From the NCBI RefSeq assembly GCF_005938675.2, contig NZ_VCCH02000012.1, forward strand, positions 1 to 64,000: a stretch of 64,000 nt of DNA, written 5' to 3'. The notes below the pieces were generated by a model, which was not told the origin of the DNA, searched no databases, and worked only from the letters and a program-made list of their open reading frames with translations. This document shows positions 44,343 to 51,801 of this stretch, one piece after another; position 1 is the stretch's first letter, and each line of letters starts with the position of its first letter. This stretch comes from Mycobacterium sp. KBS0706 (GTDB lineage: Bacteria > Pseudomonadota > Alphaproteobacteria > DSM-16000 > Inquilinaceae). The position numbers and the translations under genes are program-made.

Positions 44343-44773
44343 GGCAGCACCTCCAGCTGCAGCGGCATGATCCAGCCCAGCTTCGGCCGGGCCAGCGGCG
44401 TGAAGCTGGGCTGGGCGGCGAACCGCACCAGCAGCAGGCTGCTCATCAGGATCGGCTGGTCATCCTCGTCCAGGATCTGCGTCACGCCGTCCTCGGCCAG
44501 CAGAGGATAGCCGTCGACGCCGGGCTCAGGCAGCCACCACGGGGTGGTGCGGCCCTTCACGTCGTCGCGGTAGAACCGCTTCGCCCGCTCCTTCTGCCAG
44601 TCCGTCACCTTGAACGACAGGCTGATCAGGTAGGGCGCGGCAGTGGTCTCGCGCCGGATCATGGCCGGCCCGATGTCCGGCTGCGACACCAGGTCCAGGT
44701 CCGGCAGCGTCTCGTTGTAGCCGTCGACGAGGGGCCGCTGCGGCAACTCGGCCGGCCAGGTCCACAGCGTCAT
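44339..44773 (-). CDS. phage minor tail protein, distal tail-like
   Basis: 144 residues starting MTLWTWPAELPQRPLVDGYNE, with a middle region (PAMIRRETTAAPYLISLSFKVTDWQKERAKRFYRDDVKGRTTPWWLPEP) resembling the small distal-tail/hub proteins that follow the tape measure in siphophages (lambda M-like role). Assignment is by position and general pattern. It overlaps both neighbours by four bases, so it belongs to one coupled tail operon. Confidence 0.6.
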   Translation of the reverse strand: MTLWTWPAELPQRPLVDGYNETLPDLDLVSQPDIGPAMIRRETTAAPYLISLSFKVTDWQKERAKRFYRDDVKGRTTPWWLPEPGVDGYPLLAEDGVTQILDEDDQPILMSSLLLVRFAAQPSFTPLARPKLGWIMPLQLEVLP

Positions 44774-47616
44774 CGCCGCTTCGGCCCCTGCAGCGCCTGC
44801 GAGACGCCGCGACTGGCGGTGGAGCCGGGCCGCGCCGCCTCCTGCGCGAACATGTCGCCGACCGCCACCTCGAGGCGGCGGCCGCCGCGGCCGTCACGGG
44901 ATTCCTTGGTTGTCACCTTCTCCCCCGTGTTGTTGTTGATGACCACGCTGACACGGTCGCCGCCGGCGGCGTTCTCGTTGGCGGCGCCGATGCCCAGGTT
45001 GCCGTTTGGCAGGCGGATCAGCGGCATCACCGCCTCCGGCCCCGCCTCGCCCAGGCGCCCGATGCCGCCGGCATGCTGGAACAGCGTGCTGCGGTCGAAC
45101 ACGTCGCCCATGGCATAGGCTTTGACCCGGCCGGCCCAGTCGAAGGCGTTGCCGGTGGCATTGGCCAGGGGCGTCACGCCGATCGTGCCCGGGCTGGTCG
45201 GCAGGGTGATTGCCGGCCCGGTGCCGCCGCCGCCGAACAGGCCGCCGATCCAGCCGAACGCCTTGCCCAGCAGGCCGCCGACGCCGCCCAGGGTCGGCAG
45301 CTCGGTGCCGCCGTTCAGTCCCAGCATGTTCTTCAGCGGGTTCAGCAGCGCCAGGCGGAACAGCGACTGCTGCAGCTCCGAGATCGCGCCAGCCCACAGC
45401 GATGTGAAATCGATCACCGTATCCTCGTTGGCCATCGCCAGCGTCGTCAGGGCCGTGCCGATCCGGTCGACCGAGCTGCTGGCCATGTCGCCCAGCTCGC
45501 TGTACAGGTCGCGCTGCTGCGCCACCTTGGCATTGGTGTCGGCCAGCGTGCCGGTGCTGGCGATGATGCGCCGCGCCTCCTCGGACGACAGGTCGACACC
45601 CTGCTTCTGCAGGTCCAGCTTCGCGCGCAGGATGGCCAGTTCCCGGTTCCGCGCAGCCTCGGTCTCGCCGGACAGGTCCAGCTCCTTCTGCGCCAGCGCG
45701 ACCTGGCTCTCCATGTCGGCCGCCTTCTCCAGCGTCTTGCCGCGCAGTTGCTCGTCCTGCAGCGCGCGCAGCCGCTGCTCGACCTGGGCCTTCTGGTCCG
45801 GCGTGTACTTCGCCGAGATCTGGTTGATCTTCTGCTGCAGCTCCAGCTCGCGGGTGATGCGCCCCACCGCGGCGCCGCCGTCCAGATAGGCCGCGTTCAG
45901 TTTCTGCTGCACCGCCAGCGAGGCCTGCAGGTCCCGCATCTGGTCGCCGAACGGGTCGCCCTTTTCCTTCGTGGTGTCATCGCCGCCCAGACTGCCCAGC
46001 CGTCTCGGCAGGCCGCGCGGGTTGGTCGTGCCGCCGATCGGCGTCGGGGTAATGCCGCCGGACGCCGGCGGCGCGATGCCGCTGGCCGGCGCCGTGCCGG
46101 TGACCGGCGCATCGGTGCGAGACGGGATCCCACCGGCCTGCGCCACCCGCTCATCCGCCAGGCGCAGCGCCTCGAGCGCGCCGGCGAGGCCGGCGGAGGT
46201 GGTGCTTTCCCGCTCGGCCGCCGCGTCCAGCTCGCTCTGCAGCTTGGGATCGGCCACCACGATCGGGTTTCCGCCTTCGCCGACGACGGCCCCGAACTCC
46301 TTGCGCACATCGATCGTCTTGGCCTGCGCCGCCTGCTGCGCGCTGGACAGCTTCATGTAGGCGTCGGCCCACAGCGACCGCGCAGCCTCGGCGTTCGTCG
46401 CCGCGATCTGTCGCGCCAGCTCCGCCTGCGCCTTAGCCTGCTCGCGGGTCTGGTCCGTGTTGTCCTTGCTCTTGTCGGTCAGCTCGCCCATCAGGCGCTT
46501 GGTCGTATCGGTGACCTTGTTCAGGCCGTCCTGCGATCCTTCCAGCTGGTCGACCGCCGTCTTCATGCCGTAATAGCCGCCGGCCAGCGCGCCGATGATG
46601 GTGCCCAACGGGCCGAGCGCGGAGCCGATCAGGCCCCCGGCGATGGCGCCAGCGGCCGTGGCCGCGACCTCGGCCAGGCTGACCAGGTTGTCGCTCAGCC
46701 ACTTCACCGCCTCGGCGCCGCCGCGCACCAGCTTCGGCAGGTTCTCCCCCACCATCCGGGTGAAGGTCACGATCTGCGGCCCCACCTCCAGAAAGCCGCG
46801 AACCAGTTGGGCCTTGATGACGACGGCCAGGTCGTCCAGCACCTGCTGGAACTCTCCGGCCCGGGCGATGTCCTCGTCCAAGATCAGGCCGCCCATCTCG
46901 CGCAGGCGATCGCCGGCCTCCTTCAGCGCGGGCGATCCGTTGCGGAACACCGTCACCATGTCGTCGGCGGCGTCGCCGAACAGCTTGGTGGTGATCGCCA
47001 GCTGCTCTTCAGGGCTCTCCAGCGCCGCGATGTGGTCGGCCACGTCGGACAGCAGCGCGATGTTAGACTTCCAGCGCCCGTCGCCGTCCTTCAGCTCGAC
47101 ATGCAGGGCCTTGAAGGATTTCAGCGCCTTCTCGTTGCCGGCCTGCGCCAGGCCAATCGACTTGGTGAAGGTGCCCAGCGCGGCGTCCACCACCTGCGGA
47201 TCCACCACGCCATTGAAGGCGAAGCGCGTCTCCTGCAGCTGCTCGCCCGTGATCTTCAGCTTGTCGGCCACGTCTCCGATGTCGTCGGCGAAGCTCAGCG
47301 CCTCCTTGCCCTTGGTGTACAGGATGCCCAGCGCCGCGACCGCCGCGGCGATGCCGGCGGCGGCCCCGATTCCCAACGGCCCCAGCGCGGACAGGCCGGA
47401 GCCGAGCGGCCCCAGCCTGCCGGTCAGGTCGCCGATGTTCCCTTTCAGGTCGCCTGCTACGGCGTTGACCGCCAGCAGACCGCGGCTCGCCGGCGGCGCG
47501 CCCTGTTCGATCTTGCGCAAGGCCGACTGGCCGTCCTTGCCCAGCCCCTCCAGGGCGCGCTTGACGGTGTCGGCATCCTTGACCGACAGGCGGATCGACA
47601 GGTTGCGCTCAGCCAT
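44770..47616 (-). CDS. tape measure protein
   Basis: 948 residues, the long helical protein that sets tail length. The N-terminus (RLSVKDADTVKRALEGLGKDGQSALRKIEQG) is typical of lambda-type tape measures; hydrophobic segments at about 70-95 and 310-345 and extended coiled-coil regions (about 590-720) follow, with a Gly/Pro-rich C-terminal part ending in a basic tail. The second ATG (47,616) is chosen because GAAGGAGG lies six bases before it. Its position after the gpG/gpGT frameshift pair agrees with its role. Confidence 0.88.
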   Translation of the reverse strand: MAERNLSIRLSVKDADTVKRALEGLGKDGQSALRKIEQGAPPASRGLLAVNAVAGDLKGNIGDLTGRLGPLGSGLSALGPLGIGAAAGIAAAVAALGILYTKGKEALSFADDIGDVADKLKITGEQLQETRFAFNGVVDPQVVDAALGTFTKSIGLAQAGNEKALKSFKALHVELKDGDGRWKSNIALLSDVADHIAALESPEEQLAITTKLFGDAADDMVTVFRNGSPALKEAGDRLREMGGLILDEDIARAGEFQQVLDDLAVVIKAQLVRGFLEVGPQIVTFTRMVGENLPKLVRGGAEAVKWLSDNLVSLAEVAATAAGAIAGGLIGSALGPLGTIIGALAGGYYGMKTAVDQLEGSQDGLNKVTDTTKRLMGELTDKSKDNTDQTREQAKAQAELARQIAATNAEAARSLWADAYMKLSSAQQAAQAKTIDVRKEFGAVVGEGGNPIVVADPKLQSELDAAAERESTTSAGLAGALEALRLADERVAQAGGIPSRTDAPVTGTAPASGIAPPASGGITPTPIGGTTNPRGLPRRLGSLGGDDTTKEKGDPFGDQMRDLQASLAVQQKLNAAYLDGGAAVGRITRELELQQKINQISAKYTPDQKAQVEQRLRALQDEQLRGKTLEKAADMESQVALAQKELDLSGETEAARNRELAILRAKLDLQKQGVDLSSEEARRIIASTGTLADTNAKVAQQRDLYSELGDMASSSVDRIGTALTTLAMANEDTVIDFTSLWAGAISELQQSLFRLALLNPLKNMLGLNGGTELPTLGGVGGLLGKAFGWIGGLFGGGGTGPAITLPTSPGTIGVTPLANATGNAFDWAGRVKAYAMGDVFDRSTLFQHAGGIGRLGEAGPEAVMPLIRLPNGNLGIGAANENAAGGDRVSVVINNNTGEKVTTKESRDGRGGRRLEVAVGDMFAQEAARPGSTASRGVSQALQGPKRR

Positions 47617-48420
47617 CGCCATCCTCCTTCGATCCGGAGCGGTTCTTCGCCCGCTCGTTCAGGGCCTCGATCGCCGCGGCCTCGGCCATCGGCAGCAGCA
47701 CGGCCAGGGCCCGGCGGTCGTAGCCCAGGTCCTCGCCGATGGTCAGCGCCGCCGACAGGTCCAGCCCGACCGCCACCCCGGCCATGCCGGCGTAGCGGAC
47801 CTGGCCGCCGCAGCGCTGCAGCACGTCCCAGGCCGCGCGGCCTTCCTCGGTCAGGGGCTCGTGTTCGATGTACGGGCAGCGCTGCGCTTCGCCGTCGACC
47901 TCGACGGCCTCGCCTTTCGCGCAGGCGAGCCCTTGGTCCCGGCACCCTCGGCAATAATCGGAGCCTCCCCGGTAGTGCCACCCGGCGAGCTCCGCGATCC
48001 TTTTCCCTCGACGATGGCCTCGCGCATCGGCGCCGTGTACTGCACCGTGAAGCTGTCCGCGATCGCCGGGAAGAAGGCGAACACCTCCGCCACCTTCTCG
48101 TCGGACACCGGGGCCGGGTCGTCGCTGTCCTGCTCCAGCACGCCTTCCCATTCCAGGATGGCGGCCTGCGCCAGGCCCTGGACATACAGCATCTGCGACA
48201 TGCCGGCCCGCGCGTCCGGGTCCAGCAGCTCGGGCAGACCGACCACGGCGCCGCCGGCCTGCTCCACCGCCTCGGCATGCTGGCCCAGCTCGGCCGCCAG
48301 GCGCAGGCCCCGGGCCACAGCCTGCTCGCGGATCGCCGTCGTCATCGGCCGCACCCGCACCCGCACCCCGAAGGGCAGGTCGATCCAGTACGGCCCGCGC
48401 GGAAGGTTGAGGCGGATCAT
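47609..48420 (-). CDS. tail assembly chaperone gpGT-like frameshift product
   Basis: A -1 shift at the slippery site would join residues 1-140 of the gpG-like protein to 130 residues from the overlapping frame (RIAELAGWHYRGG onward, ending NRSGSKEDGDG), giving a 270-residue chaperone. The extension has a Cys-rich patch (YCRGCRDQGLACAKG, QRCPY) and the DUF1799-like helical end (AWDVLQRCGGQVRYAG) seen in the T part of such proteins. In lambda gpGT binds the tape measure. The overlapping frame has no ribosome-binding site of its own. Confidence 0.78.
47851..48420 (-). CDS. tail assembly chaperone gpG-like
   Basis: 189 residues. The start RLNLPRGPYWIDLPFGVRVRVRPMTTAIREQAVARG is typical of the phage tail assembly chaperones that lie between the tube and tape-measure genes. 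In lambda gpG coats the tape measure during tail building. The last 50 residues, after the slippery site, are a low-complexity basic run (SPARKARPSRSTAKRSAARTS), as expected of a region that also serves as an overlap. ATG 48,420 overlaps the stop of the tube gene. Confidence 0.8.
   Translation of the reverse strand: MIRLNLPRGPYWIDLPFGVRVRVRPMTTAIREQAVARGLRLAAELGQHAEAVEQAGGAVVGLPELLDPDARAGMSQMLYVQGLAQAAILEWEGVLEQDSDDPAPVSDEKVAEVFAFFPAIADSFTVQYTAPMREAIVEGKGSRSSPGGTTGEAPIIAEGAGTKGSPARKARPSRSTAKRSAARTSNTSP
48001..48007 (-). promoter_or_regulatory. -1 programmed frameshift slippery site, G GGA AAA
   Basis: In the gpG frame the codons read GAG GGA AAA, so the heptamer GGGAAAA has the required X XXY YYZ form and differs in one base from lambda's GGGAAAG. 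The overlapping -1 frame is open from here to 47,609. The position, between tail-tube and tape-measure genes, is where this signal is conserved in siphophages. Confidence 0.82.
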
Positions 48421-49712
48421 CAGTAGGCCGCCACGTCGTTGAACAGCTCGACCTGCATGGCCCGGCCCAGCGCGACGGCGCGGCTGCCGCGCGCGTCCCA
48501 GGTCATCTCGATCCCGCCCGGGCCCGAGATCTCGTTGCGCGGCTTCGGCAGCTGCACCTGGTGCGCCGTGAACAGCAGCTCGGCGCCATTGGCCGGGGAC
48601 CGGAACCCGAACTGCAGCTCCGCCGCCTCGCCCGCATCGGCCTTCGCCTTCAGCGTGGTGGACGACAGGCGGCCGGTCAGGCTGAAGCCGATCGTGGTCT
48701 GGCCCGGGTCCAGGCCGCCGATCAGCCCGTCATTGTCGATCACCGGCACCGCATCCAGGTTGTTGCCGAAGGCGAAGTTGCCGGCGGTCAGGTTGGCGCT
48801 GCCCTCGCCGGCGAAGCGGATCGAACCCTGGAACTGCGAGAACAGGTCGACCGGCAGCTGCACCGGCGTGCCGGCCTGGCTGGTCGTGGTCTTGGTCTCG
48901 CTCTGGCCGATCAGGCCCAGCTGCGCGCGCACCGACCCGGCCCGGGTGCGGTCGATCTGCAGCGTGTTTCCGCCGACGCCGAGCCGCTGATAGAAGCGCA
49001 GGTCGCCCGGCGTCAAGTCGCGGTGCTCGGTCTCCAGCGACATCGACGGCAGCGACGCCGCGCCGCTGTACCACAGGTGCCGGTACAGGCCGCCGCCGGC
49101 CAGCGTGGCGCCGCTGACCTTGCCGTTGCTGGTGGCGCCCGCGGCCAGGGTGAAGCTGTTGCCGGCCGTGGTCGCCGTGTCGTGCTGGATGCGCAGCCGA
49201 GTGCCGTCGGCCGTATAGGTCGCGGCCGAGATCGCCGGCACCGCCGAAGCGTTCAGGTCGCTGGCCAGCTGCGTCACCGTCGCCGCCACCGAGGCGCCGA
49301 TGTTGGTCTGCGGGCCGGTCGCCCCGCTGGCCACGAAGGTCCAGGCCGTGCCGGCCAGCGTGATGGTGCTGGACGCGGCCGGCAGCGCCGAGAAGTCGAT
49401 ATAGCCGCGGGACCCGACCTGGGTGTCGGACTGGGCGGTGCCCAGGAAAAGCTTGAGCCAGTGGCCGAACAACCGCTGGTCCACCGGCACCACGACGTTG
49501 CCCAGCACGTCGATCGCGCCCAACTGGTAGGCATCGGGGTCGCGGCCCGCGCCGAGCAGCGGCTCGTCCAGCAGGTCCTGCCCGGCGGCCAGGCCGTAGC
49601 TGTAGGCGCGCAGGCCGTTCCAGTTGCCGGTCGCCTGGGTGCCGTAGGCGGCTTCGAAGGCGCCGTTGATGTAGACGTTCGCGCCGGTGGCGCGACGCGG
49701 TGCAGTGGCCAT
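48420..49712 (-). CDS. phage major tail tube protein
   Basis: 430 residues. It opens RATGANVYINGAFEAAYGTQ, with YQLGAIDVLGNVVVPVDQRLFGHWLK further on, and ends in a beta-rich domain (SFSLTGRLSSTTLKAKA, EISGPGGIEMTWDARGSRAVALGRAMQVELFND), typical of siphophage tail tube subunits. About residues 115-200 form a Ser/Thr/Ala-rich insert (SSTITLAGTAWTFVASG) that may be a surface module. AAGGAGG six bases before ATG 49,712 fixes the start. It precedes the gpG gene. Confidence 0.82.
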   Translation of the reverse strand: MATAPRRATGANVYINGAFEAAYGTQATGNWNGLRAYSYGLAAGQDLLDEPLLGAGRDPDAYQLGAIDVLGNVVVPVDQRLFGHWLKLFLGTAQSDTQVGSRGYIDFSALPAASSTITLAGTAWTFVASGATGPQTNIGASVAATVTQLASDLNASAVPAISAATYTADGTRLRIQHDTATTAGNSFTLAAGATSNGKVSGATLAGGGLYRHLWYSGAASLPSMSLETEHRDLTPGDLRFYQRLGVGGNTLQIDRTRAGSVRAQLGLIGQSETKTTTSQAGTPVQLPVDLFSQFQGSIRFAGEGSANLTAGNFAFGNNLDAVPVIDNDGLIGGLDPGQTTIGFSLTGRLSSTTLKAKADAGEAAELQFGFRSPANGAELLFTAHQVQLPKPRNEISGPGGIEMTWDARGSRAVALGRAMQVELFNDVAAY

Positions 49713-49726
49713 CTCGGGCCTCCTTT

Positions 49727-50158
49727 CTAAAGCCGCGTGTCGGACTGGTACTCGACCGTCACCTCGAGGACGGCCGCCTTGATCCCGGCACTGCCGGGGA
49801 ATGCTTCCGCGTCGATCGCGGGGCGGGCATAGGTCATGCCGAACACCGCGCCGCCCAGCGTCAGGTCGGCCGACAGCACGGCGTCGACCTCGGCCAGTAG
49901 CGCGTCGAAGCCGGCGTCCCGCGCATCGGCGTTGCCGGCCTCGACGGCCAGGCCGAGCACGATCGGGTGCTCGACATACCAGGGGCCCTCGGTGCCCAGC
50001 ATCTCGTCGGGGTCTGTGTCCCGGTCCTCGAAGATCAGGATCATGCGGCCGCCGTCCAGCCGGGTCGGCCAGCCATCGGCGCGCTTGACCTTCGCATCCG
50101 GCACCCCAGCGGCCAGCGCCGCCTTCAGCGCCTGGACCACGCTCTCGCCCTTGGTCAT
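49727..50158 (-). CDS. phage minor tail protein (tail terminator-like)
   Basis: 143 residues. MTKGESVVQALKAALAAG, then RLDGGRMILIFEDRDTDPDEMLG and PIVLGLAVEAGNADARDAGFDALLAEVDAVLSAD. Size, fold pattern and position just before the tube gene agree with the tail terminator (lambda gpU-like) role. The start has GGAGG 11 bases upstream and overlaps the preceding gene's stop by ATGA. Confidence 0.62.
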   Translation of the reverse strand: MTKGESVVQALKAALAAGVPDAKVKRADGWPTRLDGGRMILIFEDRDTDPDEMLGTEGPWYVEHPIVLGLAVEAGNADARDAGFDALLAEVDAVLSADLTLGGAVFGMTYARPAIDAEAFPGSAGIKAAVLEVTVEYQSDTRL

Positions 50159-50817
50159 GAGCGCACTCCTCCATCGGGCGGGAAGGCGGCCAGGATCAGG
50201 CTGGCCAGCTTGCCGATCCACACCTGCCCCACCCGGTCGACGTCGAGCCGCTTCTGCAGCCGGACCTGCGGCACCAGGATGAACATGACCGCGGAGGTGC
50301 GGCCGCGCAGCGGCGTGTATTCCGCGCCGCCCTGCGTCCGCCGGTTCGTCTTCGCCGTGCCCCGGCTGCCGATCCGCACGTTGTCGAACACCAGCAGGCC
50401 GGGCTTGCCGGGCCGGTAGATGAAGCGCAGCGGCTGGCCAAAGCGCTTCTCCACCTCCAACGGCGTCATCCGCCGGCCGCCCCGGCCTCGAGGCGTGGCG
50501 GCGGTCGGAATCGCCAGCCAGAAGCCGTCCTTCGACCGGATCACCGCGCCTTCGTCGAAGGCCCGGATGATGGTCGGCGCCTTGCTGTAGACCAGGCCCG
50601 CGGCGCCGCGGCTCTTCCGCCCCTTCGGATAGACCTTGTTCTGCCAGGTCTTCGCCATCCGGTCGCCCAGCCCGGCGCCGCGCACCTGCTGCCGCAGGTC
50701 CTCCTTCGCGCCGTCGGATGCCTGGGTGACGCCCGCGGTCACCGCTATGGCGATGTCGGCGCTCTCCTGGGCCAGGAACTTCTCCAGGTCCCCGGTCAGC
50801 GCCGCGCCGATCCGCAT
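50155..50817 (-). CDS. phage minor tail protein, DUF6441-like
   Basis: 220 residues: MRIGAALTGDLEKFLAQESADIAIAVT, QVRGAGLGDRMAKTWQNKVYPKG, then GFWLAIPTAATPRGRGGRR and RTSAVMFILVPQVRLQKRLDVD. This resembles the DUF6441 proteins found in the connector or neck gene block of alphaproteobacterial siphophages and fills the place of lambda gpZ. It overlaps the next gene by four bases. Confidence 0.65.
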   Translation of the reverse strand: MRIGAALTGDLEKFLAQESADIAIAVTAGVTQASDGAKEDLRQQVRGAGLGDRMAKTWQNKVYPKGRKSRGAAGLVYSKAPTIIRAFDEGAVIRSKDGFWLAIPTAATPRGRGGRRMTPLEVEKRFGQPLRFIYRPGKPGLLVFDNVRIGSRGTAKTNRRTQGGAEYTPLRGRTSAVMFILVPQVRLQKRLDVDRVGQVWIGKLASLILAAFPPDGGVRS

Positions 50818-50820
50818 GCG

Positions 50821-51159
50821 TCAGATGCCCTGCGGCCGGGTGTCGAGGGTCCAGACGATGCGCAGGTCGTCCAGCTTCGGCTCGCCCTGCACGATGTAGC
50901 GGCCGGTCTCGCCGCCGGCGGCGTCGAGCGTCACCACCGTGTCGCCGGCCTGCGGCGACGGAATCTCGCTGCGGCGGACCTCGACGATGGTGGTGTCAGC
51001 CGCGATCTCCATGCCGGCGACGCCGAGCACCTCGGTCGGCTGCGACAGGATCGCCCGGCAGGCCATGGCAACGCCGCCGCCGAAGGGCTCGACCATGGCG
51101 GCGACCGCCATGTTCGCGTCTGCGAACAGCGCGTCGTGCATGGCGTCGAACGCCGTCAC
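50821..51159 (-). CDS. phage head-tail joining protein (gpFII-like position)
   Basis: 112 residues: MTAFDAMHDALFADANMAVAAMV, TTIVEVRRSEIPSPQAGDTVVTLD, then YIVQGEPKLDDLRIVWTLDTRP. The beta-rich end and its position between the capsid genes and the minor tail genes suggest a lambda FII-like connector. Sequence similarity to any family is weak by eye. The start overlaps the stop of the 65-residue gene. Confidence 0.6.
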   Translation of the reverse strand: MTAFDAMHDALFADANMAVAAMVEPFGGGVAMACRAILSQPTEVLGVAGMEIAADTTIVEVRRSEIPSPQAGDTVVTLDAAGGETGRYIVQGEPKLDDLRIVWTLDTRPQGI

Positions 51160-51353
51160 GCGCCCTTGCCCTTCCGGCCGGTCGGCAGCATCTCAGCGTC
51201 GCCGGTCGGAGCCTCGGGCTTCGGCGCTAGCGCGCCCTGCTCCCGCAGCGCGGTGGCAACATCGTCGGCGACCTCATAGGTGCCGGGCAGGTAATGGATG
51301 TCCGGGCTGCCGTCACGCTTGACGATGCCCAGCGACACGACCTCGATCTTCAT
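51156..51353 (-). CDS. small phage head-region protein, unknown
   Basis: 65 residues: MKIEVVSLGIVKRDGSPDIHYLPGTYEVADDV, then a Pro-rich basic tail ending in GRKGKGA. I do not recognise it; such proteins often lie between capsid and connector genes. GGGAGAG, five bases before the ATG, supports expression. A degenerate copy of its N-terminal coding sequence lies upstream at 51,701-51,729, next to a duplicated hairpin. Confidence 0.6.
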   Translation of the reverse strand: MKIEVVSLGIVKRDGSPDIHYLPGTYEVADDVATALREQGALAPKPEAPTGDAEMLPTGRKGKGA

Positions 51354-51362
51354 GGCGTCTCT

Positions 51363-51406
51363 CCCGAAAACGGCGACGGGCCGCCGAAGCAGCCCGTCAC
51401 CATCCC
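51363..51406 (-). terminator. hairpin repeat copy 1
   Basis: 44 bp that recur at 51,733-51,776 with one mismatch. On the minus strand GACGGGC pairs with GCCCGTC over a 10-base loop, followed by GCCGTTTTC, a weak intrinsic-terminator shape. It lies 23 bp after the 82-residue gene and could tune expression between capsid and connector genes. Confidence 0.65.
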
Positions 51407-51429
51407 ACCAAACGATCTTTGCTGGTCTG

Positions 51430-51678
51430 CTAAGCCCCAGCCTTGGTGAAGTCGAGGTAGTATTCCTCGCCCTCGGCGAACTTGCCGATCAAGGCCGGAT
51501 TGGCGACGGTCAGAGAAAGCGTCCCGGACGGCGAGAACTTCGCATAGGTGTTGTTCTCATCGCTGCCGTCGGCAGGATAGCCGTCGGAGCGGCACACAGC
51601 ATGGAAGTGCAGCGTCTCGCACTCAGAACTGTGCTTCTCGACACGAGCGATCTTCATCTTGGCGCGCATGGCACTCAT
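51430..51678 (-). CDS. small phage capsid-region protein
   Basis: 82 residues: MSAMRAKMKIARVEKH, then ETLHFHAVCRSDGYPADGSDENNTYAKFSPSG, SLTVANPALIGKF and EEYYLDFTKAGA. The pattern (YPADGSDENNTYAKFSPS) is one I associate with small conserved proteins coded beside siphophage capsid genes; the role is unproven. ATG 51,678 is chosen because GGGAGA lies seven bases upstream. Near-identical hairpins lie on both sides of it. Confidence 0.68.
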   Translation of the reverse strand: MSAMRAKMKIARVEKHSSECETLHFHAVCRSDGYPADGSDENNTYAKFSPSGTLSLTVANPALIGKFAEGEEYYLDFTKAGA

Positions 51679-51700
51679 TTGACATTCTCCCGTATGGCAA

Positions 51701-51729
51701 GGGCTGACGTCGCGCTTAACGATGCCCAG
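51701..51729 (-). pseudogene. degenerate copy of the 65-residue gene's 5' part
   Basis: 29 bp that match 51,304-51,332 at 26 positions and still encode LGIVKRDVSP in an open frame, against LGIVKRDGSP in the intact gene. The copy lies after hairpin copy 2 as the intact gene lies after copy 1, but 27 bp including the start codon are missing. It is the footprint of a local duplication. Confidence 0.65.
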
Positions 51730-51732
51730 TTC

Positions 51733-51776
51733 CCCGAAAACGGCGACGGGCCGCCGAAGCAGCCCGTCGCCATCCC
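51733..51776 (-). terminator. hairpin repeat copy 2
   Basis: The second copy of the 44-bp hairpin repeat, 370 bp from the first, located 26 bp after the major capsid stop codon. Here the stem extends to 8 bp (CGACGGGC/GCCCGTCG). A terminator-like hairpin directly after the capsid gene could keep capsid message levels above those of downstream genes. Confidence 0.65.
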
Positions 51777-51801
51777 CCCTCCGCAACCTCAAAGCCTGGG
51801 A

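Noticed and set aside
38418..44510. A 2,030-codon rightward open frame across the tip protein genes
   Set aside because: It is antisense to the TipJ-like, NlpC/P60 and DUF1833 genes; its product is a low-complexity Arg/Gln/His/Ala mix with no family pattern. Long antisense frames are expected from the extreme G/C third-base bias.
45073..48426. A 1,117-codon rightward open frame opposite the tape measure
   Set aside because: Same cause: Arg/Gln/Val-rich shadow of the tape-measure and chaperone genes, with no ribosome-binding site or recognisable domain.
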